A stretch of DNA of 64,000 nt from GCA-2687025 sp964473525. GTDB taxonomy: Bacteria > Poribacteria > WGA-4E > GCA-2687025. Positions 1 through 7,854 of this stretch are shown one piece after another (the stretch's first letter is position 1; every line of letters begins with the position of its first letter). The translations under genes were made by a program, and so were the position numbers. Below the pieces are notes generated by a model that saw only the letters and a program-made list of their open reading frames with translations, was not told the origin of the DNA and ran no database searches. Location: contig CAYYPK010000026.1 in the NCBI GenBank assembly GCA_964473525.1, forward strand, positions 25,819 through 89,818. Reading direction: 5' to 3'.

Positions 1-661
1 CGTTGAAGAGCCCCACCTCGTCGATGACGCCGTCGTAGAACTCCGCAGGCGCGCCGCCGGTGAACCGCGCGCCAATGAGCACTGGCGTGGCCGTGTCCGT
101 GTTCTGCGGGCCGCGATCCTGCGCGGCGACCTCTTCCCCGTCGACGTATATCTTCATCTCCCCGCCGTCGTAGGTGGCTGCGACGTGCCAGAATTCGCCA
201 GCGTCGACCGCTCCGGCGCCCTGAAGGCCCCACGGAGCCACCTCGCGATGGAAGGTCACGCCGCCGTTCCCGGTGACGGTGACGATATAGGCGCCAATGA
301 CGCCGCCGTTGAACTTGCCGACCACGGTGCCCCCGGCGCGTGGCATCACCCAGGCGACGATGGTGAACGGCTCAGCCGCGCCAAAGGGCAGGTCGACCGC
401 GGAGTCCTCCAACTCGACATAGCTGCCGCCTCCGAAGTCCAGCGCCGTGCCGTACTTGCCGTCGGTCCACAGCGGCCCCTTCTCTAGCACGCCGTCGTGG
501 CCCGTGCCCGAGCCGTCCTCGACTGTGTCGCCCGAATTCTCTTCGAACAGCCACATCCCGACGATGGTGTCTCTATCTAGCTCCGCGCTCGCCAGCGGGA
601 CGAGCATGCACATGCCCATCACACCCGCAGCTATCGCGGCCACAGTAGTTCGCCCGCGCAT
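1..661 (-). CDS. LamG-domain secreted protein (C-terminus beyond window)
   Basis: This open frame runs off the left edge; 220 residues are present. It starts at an ATG at 661-659. Residues 1 to about 26 form a signal peptide ending in an Ala-Ser-Ala type cleavage site. The remainder reads as one LamG/concanavalin A-like jelly roll. Visible LamG hallmarks are GMWLFEENSGDTVEDGSG, YGTALDFGGGSYVEL, FTIVAWVMP, WHVAATYDGGEMKIYVDGEEV and, at the edge, YDGVIDEVGLFN. LamG domains bind glycans or proteins outside the cytoplasm. The downstream part and any fused domain are not visible, so the specific role is unknown. It is followed on the same strand upstream by the bcp gene, 40 bases away. Confidence 0.8.
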   Translation of the reverse strand, partial: MRGRTTVAAIAAGVMGMCMLVPLASAELDRDTIVGMWLFEENSGDTVEDGSGTGHDGVLEKGPLWTDGKYGTALDFGGGSYVELEDSAVDLPFGAAEPFTIVAWVMPRAGGTVVGKFNGGVIGAYIVTVTGNGGVTFHREVAPWGLQGAGAVDAGEFWHVAATYDGGEMKIYVDGEEVAAQDRGPQNTDTATPVLIGARFTGGAPAEFYDGVIDEVGLFN

Positions 662-701
662 GTCGTACCTCCGTATCCGCGTTCCGGCCACGTTCCTGCG
701 C

Positions 702-1169
702 TTAGGCAAGCGCTGCCAGGGCCTCCAGAACCTTGTCCGCGTGACCTTCGGGGGTCACACGTTTCCACACTTTGGCGACCTTGCCGTCCTTGCCGACTAT
801 GTACGTCTTGCGGATCACGCCGACGGTCTTCTTCCCGTACATGTTCTTCTCGCCGTAGGCCTCGTACGCCTTCATGACGTCGAGCTCGGTGTCCACCAGT
901 AGTGGGAAGTTTAGGTCGAACTTCTCAATGAAGGCGCGGTGGCTGGCCTCGTCGTCGGGACTGCACCCGAGAACGACTGCGTCGGCGGCGTCAATCTCGG
1001 TCATCTTCTCGCGGAACCCGCGAGCTTCTACCGTTCAGCCAGGGGTGTCGTCTTTCGGGTAGAAGAACAGCACGACGTTCTTCGACCCCTGGTAGTCCGA
1101 CAGAGTCAGGTCGGCGCCCGTCTCCGTCTTGAGTGTGAAGTCCGGGGCGACATCTCCCACGTCGGGCAT
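702..1169 (-). CDS. bcp: Bcp-type peroxiredoxin, probable selenoprotein (TGA = Sec45)
   Basis: This is a thiol peroxidase of the Bcp/PrxQ family, which reduces hydrogen and organic peroxides with thioredoxin-like donors in the cytoplasm. It reads as 155 residues from the ATG at 1169 if the in-frame TGA at 1037-1035 is decoded. The TGA follows YPKDDTPG and precedes TVEARGFREKM, so it sits exactly where the family has its peroxidatic cysteine, at residue 45 as in E. coli Bcp. A perfect hairpin lies ten bases downstream (see the SECIS entry). The usual resolving cysteine five residues later is Arg50. Without recoding the gene would split into a 44-residue stub and a fragment starting at Met56, both with normal Bcp sequence. 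A substitution in assembly or a pseudogene is the alternative. The start has AAAGG upstream. Confidence 0.85.
1008..1037 (-). promoter_or_regulatory. Bacterial-type SECIS element with UGA codon
   Basis: On the minus strand, TGA (1037-1035) is followed by ten bases and then CTCGCGGGTTCCGCGAG (1024-1008). This folds as a perfect 7-bp stem with a GTT loop, or 6 bp with loop GGTTC. There are 16 bases from the TGA to the five-base apical loop, and the loop opens with G. Known bacterial SECIS elements, such as E. coli fdhF with 18 bases and loop GGUC, have this spacing and a G in the first loop positions for SelB binding. A bulged U was not clearly identified. No sel genes lie in the window. Confidence 0.7.
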
Positions 1170-1260
1170 ATGGCAGCCTTTCGCGCTGGCGGTTCGTTGA
1201 GTATGCTGGTTGCGCTGGCCACATGATAGTGACGACACGCCGCGAGGAGAAGCGCGCCGC

Positions 1261-2433
1261 ATGAAGATCGTATCGGTCGACCCGTTCTACCTGAAGATGC
1301 CGGAGATCACCGACGCCGCGGACGGGACGCAAGACACGTTCGCCGTCCGAATTCGCACGGACAGGGGCATCGAGGGCTGGGGCGAGAGCGACGCGTCGCC
1401 GCTGGTGTGCATGGCGGCGTATTGCTGTCCCATGTCGCACGGGAACATCATCAACATCCGAGAGTCGCTCGTGGGCGAGACGGTCGCCTCGCCAGAGGAC
1501 GTAGTGCGCCTGCACGCCAAGTCGATCCGCAACGGGCTCGACATACAGCAGATCCACAACGCCTACGCCGCCGCGGACATCGCGCTTTGGGACATCGTCG
1601 GCAAGGCGTGTGGCGCGCCCGTGTACAAGCTCTTGGGCGCGGGCGAGTCGCATCCGAAGACGCCGTACGCTTCCGTCCTCTTCGGCGACACGCCTGCGGA
1701 GACGCGCTCGATTGGCGAGGGGCTGAGGGCGAGGGGCTATCGGGCCGCCAAGTTCGGATGGGGGCCGATGGGCAAGATAGACGAGGCGACGGACATCGCC
1801 CTCGTCGCTGAGGCGCGAGCCGGCATCGGAGACGCGGCGGAGCTCATGATTGACGCCGGCGTCGTCTGGGGCGAGGACGACGACACGGCGTTCGCCCGGG
1901 CAGAGGCGTTTGCGGAGTTCTCCCCGACGTGGCTCGAGGAGCCCCTATACCCACACGCCATGGAAGCGTACGCGCGGCTGACGCGGCGGGACCCGTCGGT
2001 GCCAATCGCGGCAGGCGAGGGCGCCGGACTGTATCGCCAGGCCGAGGACATCATCGTCAACGGCGGCGTGCAGTTCGCGCAGATCGACGTGGGACGTATC
2101 GGAGGCATCACGCCCGCGTTCCGGGTGCGGCAGCTCTGCGAGGCGCGCGGCGTGCAATACGTGAACCACACGTTCAAGAGCCACCTGTCCGTGGCGGCGT
2201 CGCTGCACGTCTTCGCGACGAACCCCGGCTTCCGGTTGTGCGAATACCCGGCCGCCGGTTCTCCGCTGTCAGAACGCCTTGCGTCGCACGTGCAGCGGGA
2301 CGCCAGCGGCATGGTCCGCGCGCCAGAGGCCCCCGGTCTGGGCGTCACCGTGGACATGGACGCTGTGCGGGAGTTCTACGCGCCAGTCAGGATCGACGTC
2401 GGCGGCGAGGCGCTCGGATTCGACGCGCCGTAG
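1261..2433 (+). CDS. Mandelate racemase/muconate lactonizing enzyme family protein
   Basis: This is an enolase-superfamily enzyme of 390 residues, usual for the family. These enzymes abstract a proton alpha to a carboxylate on sugar acids or related compounds, using Mg2+. The metal ligands are visible as Asp198 (LMIDAG), Glu226 (WLEEPL) and Glu253 (AAGEGAG). The likely catalytic bases are Lys164 (AAKFGWG) and His303 (VNHTFKSH). The start at 1261 is chosen because homology begins at MKIVSVDPF and AGGAG lies 11 bases upstream; an in-frame ATG at 1210 would add 17 unrelated residues. It is divergent from bcp. The substrate cannot be told from sequence alone. Confidence 0.85.
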   Translation: MKIVSVDPFYLKMPEITDAADGTQDTFAVRIRTDRGIEGWGESDASPLVCMAAYCCPMSHGNIINIRESLVGETVASPEDVVRLHAKSIRNGLDIQQIHNAYAAADIALWDIVGKACGAPVYKLLGAGESHPKTPYASVLFGDTPAETRSIGEGLRARGYRAAKFGWGPMGKIDEATDIALVAEARAGIGDAAELMIDAGVVWGEDDDTAFARAEAFAEFSPTWLEEPLYPHAMEAYARLTRRDPSVPIAAGEGAGLYRQAEDIIVNGGVQFAQIDVGRIGGITPAFRVRQLCEARGVQYVNHTFKSHLSVAASLHVFATNPGFRLCEYPAAGSPLSERLASHVQRDASGMVRAPEAPGLGVTVDMDAVREFYAPVRIDVGGEALGFDAP

Positions 2434-2548
2434 CTTCGCCGTCCCGTGCGGGCCGGCGACGCACGCGAGCTGTCGGCAAGCGGCGCGCTCTTGACACGCG
2501 AGCGAACCGTCCGCCCGCCTGCGCCGCTTATGCGGCGCGCCGCGCGAG

Positions 2549-2557
2549 TGGTACACT
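2549..2557 (+). promoter_or_regulatory. Candidate extended -10 promoter of pfkA
   Basis: TGGTACACT fits an extended -10 element (TGn plus TACACT) 65 bases before the phosphofructokinase start. A weak -35-like TTATGC lies 18 bases upstream. The same TACACTTGG string recurs before ispH. Confidence 0.3.
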
Positions 2558-2621
2558 TGGCTAACACCATGTCACCGCGTCGGGCAGGCGCGCGTCAGGT
2601 CTCGCCAGAGGAAAGCCGAGA

Positions 2622-3686
2622 ATGAAGATCGCCGTCAATACGGGCGGGGGCGACGCCCCGGGACTGAACGCCGTGCTCCGCGCCGTGGTGAACTCCGCGA
2701 GCAGCCGGGGCTGGGACGTGTACGGCGTTCGCGACGGGTACAACGGCTTCTTTCGTCCGGGCGGCGTGCACCCACTCACGACGGAGATGGTGCGCGGGAT
2801 CGCGGCGCTCGGAGGGACCATCCTCGGCACGGCAAACTCAGGCAGCCCATTCGAGTATCCGCGCGACGGGAAGCTAGTCGACATCTCAGACGATGTCGTG
2901 CGGGGCTTCTACGAGCAGGGGTTCGACGCCTTCGTGGTGATCGGGGGCGACGGGAGCTTCCGACTCGCGAAGCAGTTCATGGGCAAGGGCATCCCCATCA
3001 TCTGCGTGCCGAAGACCATCGACAATGACGTGAACGGCACGCACGTCACGTTTGGCTTCCAGACGGCTGTGGCGACCGCGACGGAGTGCCTCGACAAGTT
3101 GCACTCGCACGCCGAATCCCACCGCAGGTCGATGTGCGTCGAAGTGATGGGGCGCTACTGCGGTTGGATCGCTCTCCACTCGGGGATAGCCGCGACCGCC
3201 GACGTCATCCTCATCCCTGAGATCCCGTACGACCTGGACAAGGTGTGCGCGAAGATCGAGCGGCGCTATTCCGCAGGCCGGACGTTCGCCATCTGCGTTG
3301 TGGCCGAGGGAGCGCACCCGTCTGGTGGAGACATGGTCACGTTGGGCACTGAGGACGCGGGACGCGAGGTGCGTCTCGGTGGTATCGCCGACAGAGTGGC
3401 CGAGGAGATCGGCGAGCGGACAGGCGTCGAAACTCGGTCGCTGTCGCTGGGCCACCTTCTCCGCGGCGGCCATCCCACGGCGTACGACCGCGTCCTCTCG
3501 TTGCAGTACGGAGCCGCGGCTGTGCGCGGCATCGAGCTCGGCAAGTTCGGCAGCATGGTCGCGTTCGACCCGCCGAACATGGTGTACAAACCGGTAGACG
3601 AAGGCATCGAGGTCACGAAGAGCGTACCTCTCGACTCCGAGATCATCCGCTGCGCGCGCGAGATGGACATCTGTCTGGGCGACTGA
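2622..3686 (+). CDS. pfkA: 6-phosphofructokinase, mixed-substrate (group III) type
   Basis: The enzyme phosphorylates fructose 6-phosphate to fructose 1,6-bisphosphate in glycolysis. It has 354 residues. The nucleotide or PPi loop is GGGDAPGLNA (residues 8-17). GGDG at 108-111 is the ATP-type residue set, whereas PKTIDND at 130-136 carries the lysine typical of PPi-dependent enzymes. Asp134 is the catalytic base. This combination marks the mixed-substrate group, in which phosphoryl donor preference varies between ATP and PPi. GAGGAAAG lies upstream of the ATG. The gene stands alone, with cardiolipin synthase 51 bases downstream on the same strand. Confidence 0.9.
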   Translation: MKIAVNTGGGDAPGLNAVLRAVVNSASSRGWDVYGVRDGYNGFFRPGGVHPLTTEMVRGIAALGGTILGTANSGSPFEYPRDGKLVDISDDVVRGFYEQGFDAFVVIGGDGSFRLAKQFMGKGIPIICVPKTIDNDVNGTHVTFGFQTAVATATECLDKLHSHAESHRRSMCVEVMGRYCGWIALHSGIAATADVILIPEIPYDLDKVCAKIERRYSAGRTFAICVVAEGAHPSGGDMVTLGTEDAGREVRLGGIADRVAEEIGERTGVETRSLSLGHLLRGGHPTAYDRVLSLQYGAAAVRGIELGKFGSMVAFDPPNMVYKPVDEGIEVTKSVPLDSEIIRCAREMDICLGD

Positions 3687-3737
3687 CCCACCATCCGCCC
3701 CGCGCCCGCCCGACTGGATAGGCGGTGGTAGACCGTC

Positions 3738-5123
3738 ATGTTTTTCTGGTTGCTTTCCGAAATCGCTGTGGTGGCGGGTTTCCTATTCGCCGCGGTCGCC
3801 ATCGCGCATATGGTGCGCCAGCGACGTTCGCCGCAGAGCGCGCTCGCCTGGCTCCTCGTGATGGTGTTGCTCCCATACGTCGGGGTGCCTCTCTACCTCA
3901 TCCTCGGCGGGAGGAAGATGCGGCGCCTGGCGATTACGAAGGGGCCGTTGAGCCTGCCGCGGGACGAACCGGAGACGCCCGGAGATGCCGCCCGCGTGCA
4001 GCGCATCCTCGCTACGTACGACCTGCCGGCCGTCACGACCGGCAACCGGGTCGACCTGTGCCGCACCGGCGAGGAGTCGTACCAGGCGCTCGTGACCCTC
4101 ATCGAAGAGGCGCGCGAGAGCCTGTACGTCACCATGTTCATACTCAAGACCGACGCTGTCGGCTCGGACATCCGTGACCGGCTGGCGCGCCGCGCCGCCG
4201 ACGGCGTCGACGTGAGACTTCTGCTGGACGACTGGGGATCGATACGGACCCGCCGTCGGTTCCTTCGGCCCTTCACGGCCGCAGGCGGTCAGGTGGCGTA
4301 TTTCATGCCGCTGCTGCACCGGCCGTTCGCGGCTCGCACGAACCTCCGCAACCATCGCAAGGTCGTCATCGCCGACAGTCAGCTAGTGCTGGCCGGCGGC
4401 ATCAACATCGGCGAGGAGTACCTCGGGCCAGCACCCAAGCGGGGACGGTGGACCGACCTGGCATTCGTGCTGGAGGGCCCCGCGACACGGTTCTACTGCG
4501 ACGTATTCCGCTCGGATTGGGCGTTCGCGCGCGGCTCCAAGGCGCCCGAGGCAGGCAGTGTCGGAGAACCACTCGCGCGCCCGTCGCAAGCGGTCGTCCA
4601 GGTCGTGCCGTCGGGGCCGGATGTCCAGGGCGACGCGCTCTACGAGGTCATACTGTCCACCGCCTTCGCCGCCGAGGAACGCCTGTGGATCGTGACCCCC
4701 TACTTCGTCCCGGACGACGCGCTGTTGCAGGCGCTGTCCCTCGCCGCAAGGAGGGGCGTGGACGTGCGCATCATCATGCCGGAGAAGTCCAACCACCGGA
4801 TAACTGACTGGGCGCGAGGCGGATACCTTCGGGAGATACAGGAGGCGGGCGGCGAGATTCTCCTGTACACTGCTGGCATGCTCCACGCGAAGGTGCTCGT
4901 CATGGATGACCACCTCGCGATGGTTGGCTCGGCGAACATGGACATGCGCAGCCTCTTCCTGAACTACGAGGTGGGCATGCTGATGTACAGCGCGGGCGAG
5001 ATAGATGCTACCGCGCGGTGGGTCGAGAACGTGACCGCGAGCGCACGGCGCGGCGTGCCACCCGTGGGCGTCGTCCGGGACTTCGGCGAGAGCGTCGTGC
5101 GCATGGTCGCCCCGCTCCTGTGA
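3738..5123 (+). CDS. cls: Cardiolipin synthase (phospholipase D superfamily)
   Basis: This membrane enzyme joins two phosphatidylglycerol molecules, or another phospholipid pair, to form cardiolipin. It has 461 residues, close to ClsA length. Two N-terminal hydrophobic helices (about residues 3-25 and 33-55) form the PLDc_N anchor. Two HKD catalytic motifs follow: His206 and Lys208 in NHRKVVIADSQL, and His383 and Lys385 in LHAKVLVMDDHL. Each is followed by the usual Gly-Gly/Ser-x-Asn segment (AGGINIGEEY and GSANMDMRS). The start is the first ATG of the homologous frame. Confidence 0.92.
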   Translation: MFFWLLSEIAVVAGFLFAAVAIAHMVRQRRSPQSALAWLLVMVLLPYVGVPLYLILGGRKMRRLAITKGPLSLPRDEPETPGDAARVQRILATYDLPAVTTGNRVDLCRTGEESYQALVTLIEEARESLYVTMFILKTDAVGSDIRDRLARRAADGVDVRLLLDDWGSIRTRRRFLRPFTAAGGQVAYFMPLLHRPFAARTNLRNHRKVVIADSQLVLAGGINIGEEYLGPAPKRGRWTDLAFVLEGPATRFYCDVFRSDWAFARGSKAPEAGSVGEPLARPSQAVVQVVPSGPDVQGDALYEVILSTAFAAEERLWIVTPYFVPDDALLQALSLAARRGVDVRIIMPEKSNHRITDWARGGYLREIQEAGGEILLYTAGMLHAKVLVMDDHLAMVGSANMDMRSLFLNYEVGMLMYSAGEIDATARWVENVTASARRGVPPVGVVRDFGESVVRMVAPLL

Positions 5124-5159
5124 TGCCGGGCTTGGTGTGGCGGAAAGGCCGCTCTTAGA

Positions 5160-5786
5160 GTGGACACGATCACCGTATCTCTTACGGGCGCGGCGGCGTG
5201 TTTGGGACTGGCGTTCGCGTCTGGCCTCAACTGCTACGCCGTCATCGTGCTCATTGCCCTATCCCAACTGCTTGGCGCGGACGTTGCGCTCCCTGGGCAG
5301 CTTGGGCTGGTCGCGCGACCCCTTGCGCTGTGGGCGGCCGCAGCCTTCTACACGGTCGAGTTCGTTGTGGATCAGCGGCGTAGGTTGGGCACCGTTTGGG
5401 ACGCGATGCACGCGTTCGTCCGACCGACCGCGGGAGCGGCCCTCGCGTTCCTCGTGCTGGCGGATCTGCCACTGGCTCCGCGTCTCGCGGGAGCCGCCGT
5501 CGGAGGCGGACTGGCGTTCGCCGCACACGGGACGAAGGCCAGCATACGGCTCGCGGCAAGGTCGCGCCGCCAAGCGCGCGTGACGGTGTTCCTTAGCCTG
5601 ACCGAGGACATGGCCGCCGTCCTGATGACTTTCCTCGCTCTGACATACCCGGTACCGGCGCTGGCCATGGTCGCCGCTGGCGGGATGGTCACGGCGCTGA
5701 TCCTGCCGCGCGTCGTCATCGCCTTCGCGCGGGCGACGAATCGCACTCTCGATTCGGTCATCGCGCGAACAAGGGCGGGCCAGTAG
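5160..5786 (+). CDS. DUF4126 family membrane protein
   Basis: This is a 208-residue integral membrane protein starting at GTG (5160). It has about five hydrophobic stretches separated by short polar turns. The ASGLNCYAV segment near residue 20, the WDAMHAFVRPTAGAALAF block and the AAVGGGLAFAAHGTKASIR block resemble the DUF4126 family, which has no established function. Its start lies 36 bases after cls, so the two may be co-transcribed, but nothing in the sequence ties it to lipid synthesis. Confidence 0.7.
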   Translation: MDTITVSLTGAAACLGLAFASGLNCYAVIVLIALSQLLGADVALPGQLGLVARPLALWAAAAFYTVEFVVDQRRRLGTVWDAMHAFVRPTAGAALAFLVLADLPLAPRLAGAAVGGGLAFAAHGTKASIRLAARSRRQARVTVFLSLTEDMAAVLMTFLALTYPVPALAMVAAGGMVTALILPRVVIAFARATNRTLDSVIARTRAGQ

Positions 5787-5848
5787 GGCCAGCGGCCTGC
5801 GTAGCCGCCGCCAGTCGGCGCCACCACCTCGAAGCTGGGAGAGCAGCG

Positions 5849-6697
5849 TTGCGCGCATTGGTCACTGGCAGCCGCGGACGTGTCGGGACGTATGTTGAGC
5901 GCGATCTGGTAGACGCCGGTCACGAGGTCGTCCCGTACGACGCAAGCGACGGCTGCGACGTGCTGGACGCGGCCGCTCTCTCCGTCGCGGCCGAGGGGTG
6001 CGACGGCGTCATCCACCTCGCGCACGGGTTCACTGGCGCGGAGTGGAACGCGCAGGGAGTCATGGAAACGAACCTGCAAGGCGCCTGGAACATGCTCTGC
6101 GCCGCGGAGGAAGCCGGCGCTTCTCGCGTCGTGTGCATCAGCAGCGTAAACGCCCTCGGCGTGTTCATGGGCGAAGCCGCCCCGGACTACCTGCCCATCG
6201 ACGACGAGCACCCGCGCCGACCCGGGACGGCGTACGGCATGTCGAAGAGCCTGTCGGAGGACATGTGCAGGCTGTGGTCGGCCAAGACTGGGACGCCTGC
6301 GGTGTGCCTGCGGCCGCCGGGGGTGTGGCTGCCTGAAACGTACGACCGGATCATCGCGGCGCGCCGTGAGCGGCCAGAAAGCGAATGGGCGCCGGGGTGG
6401 GAATACGGCGCCTTCATAGACGTTCGCGACCTGTCGTCTCTGATACTGCGTGCCCTGACCCACCCATTCGAGGGGTACGGGTGCTTCCTGCTCAACTCGA
6501 CGGACATCACCACCTCCGGCCGCACGAGCCGCGAGCTGGCGACACTCGTGCACCCCGACGTCGAGTGGCGCGGCGGCGCCGAATACGACGAGGACCCGTA
6601 CCGCGCGCTCGTACGCATCGACAACGTCCAGCAGGCGTTGGGCTGGACGCCTCAGCACACATGGCGGAGCGTCACGGGCTTCAGCCCGGTTGACTGA
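5849..6697 (+). CDS. NAD-dependent epimerase/dehydratase (extended SDR)
   Basis: This extended short-chain dehydrogenase is of the type that epimerises or dehydrates nucleotide sugars or related sugars using NAD(P). It has 282 residues. The Rossmann motif is TGSRGRVG at residues 6-13. The catalytic set is Ser98/Ser99, Tyr129 and Lys133 (YGMSK). The start is TTG at 5849 with GGGAG just upstream; the Rossmann fold begins directly there. It precedes a Gfo/Idh/MocA gene on the same strand, so both probably act in the same sugar pathway. The substrate is not evident. Confidence 0.85.
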   Translation: MRALVTGSRGRVGTYVERDLVDAGHEVVPYDASDGCDVLDAAALSVAAEGCDGVIHLAHGFTGAEWNAQGVMETNLQGAWNMLCAAEEAGASRVVCISSVNALGVFMGEAAPDYLPIDDEHPRRPGTAYGMSKSLSEDMCRLWSAKTGTPAVCLRPPGVWLPETYDRIIAARRERPESEWAPGWEYGAFIDVRDLSSLILRALTHPFEGYGCFLLNSTDITTSGRTSRELATLVHPDVEWRGGAEYDEDPYRALVRIDNVQQALGWTPQHTWRSVTGFSPVD

Positions 6698-6763
6698 CGC
6701 ATCGCGCGGCGCCAGCATTGGCTCTGCGGCCACATGCCTCGCTCGTTACACACGGAGACGGCG

Positions 6764-7852
6764 ATGAGTTCCTATGACCCACTGCGCGTAGCCATCATCG
6801 GGTGCGGCGGCATATCCGGCCCATACGGCAGCAGCCTGCGCACGAAGCCTGAGAAGGTCGAGATCGTCGGCGCCTACGACATGGATCCCGAGCGTGTGAC
6901 GACGTGGACCGAAGGTAACGGGGGTAAGGCGTACGCGTCTCTCGACGAGCTGCTGGCGGAATCCGCCATTGAGGCCGTGGTCAACCTCACGATCCACCAC
7001 GCGCACGCCGAGGTGAACCGCGCGGCGCTGCTGGCGGGCAAGCACGTCCACTGCGAGAAGCCGCTGGCCACCGACCTGCCGGACGGGCGCGAGACGGTAC
7101 GTCTCGCGGAGTCGGGCGGATTGCGGCTCAGCGCGTCGCCCTTCACTTTCTTGGGCGAGGCGCAGCAGACGTTCTTCAAGGCGCTGCGGGAGGACCGCAT
7201 CGGGAAGCCGCTCGTCGTCTACTCGGCCATGAACTGGGGACGGTTGGAGTCGTGGCACGGCAACGCGTCCGCCTTCTACACGCGCGGTGTTGGGCCGCTG
7301 TTCGACGTCGGCGTGTACGCGCTCACGGTGCTGACGACGGCGTTTGGGCCCGTCAAGCGCGTTACGGGTTTCGGTGGCATCCAACAGCCTCGACGCGTGC
7401 AGCAGGCAGGGCCGCGCGAAGGAGAGAGCTTCTACGTCGAGACGCCGGACGTCGTCATCTCTGGCCTCGAATTCGAGAACGGCATGATCGGCCGGCTTAC
7501 CGCGTCCTTCCTCGTCGGTGGCGCCAAGGATGGGTCCGGGACCGAGGTGCACGGCGAGAACGGCGCGCTGTACCTGGGTTCGAACCACGACTTCAATTGC
7601 AGCGTCGAGATTCAGTCCGGCCGCTCCTGGGAGCCGCTCGAGTACGTCGCGGAGCCCTACGGCGGCGTCGAGTGGGGCCGCGCAGTGTTCGACCTCGCGG
7701 ACTCGCTTCGCACAGGCAGCCCGCAACGCGCGACGGGCAGGCAGGCGCTGCACGTGTTGGACATCTGCGTCTCAACGCTGGAGTCCATCGAGCACGGGCA
7801 CCCAGTCAACACGACGACGCACTTCGAGCAACCCGCGCCGTACTACGAGTAG
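6764..7852 (+). CDS. Gfo/Idh/MocA family oxidoreductase
   Basis: This NAD(P)-dependent sugar or polyol dehydrogenase has 362 residues. The N-terminal Rossmann motif is AIIGCGGIS at residues 10-18. The family lysine is in CEKPLATD (EKP at 98-100). The C-terminal half is the usual open beta-sheet substrate domain. The start at 6764 (MSSYDPLRV) is preferred over the in-frame ATG at 6734, because GGAGAC lies just before it and the extra ten residues are not conserved in type. It lies 66 bases after the epimerase and two bases before bioW. The substrate is unknown. Confidence 0.88.
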   Translation: MSSYDPLRVAIIGCGGISGPYGSSLRTKPEKVEIVGAYDMDPERVTTWTEGNGGKAYASLDELLAESAIEAVVNLTIHHAHAEVNRAALLAGKHVHCEKPLATDLPDGRETVRLAESGGLRLSASPFTFLGEAQQTFFKALREDRIGKPLVVYSAMNWGRLESWHGNASAFYTRGVGPLFDVGVYALTVLTTAFGPVKRVTGFGGIQQPRRVQQAGPREGESFYVETPDVVISGLEFENGMIGRLTASFLVGGAKDGSGTEVHGENGALYLGSNHDFNCSVEIQSGRSWEPLEYVAEPYGGVEWGRAVFDLADSLRTGSPQRATGRQALHVLDICVSTLESIEHGHPVNTTTHFEQPAPYYE

Positions 7853-7854
7853 AC

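Noticed and set aside
702..1004. A separate 100-residue gene starting at ATG 1004
   Set aside because: It is the C-terminal part of bcp after the in-frame TGA. Its sequence starts mid-fold, and the ten codons between the TGA and this ATG are also normal Bcp sequence.
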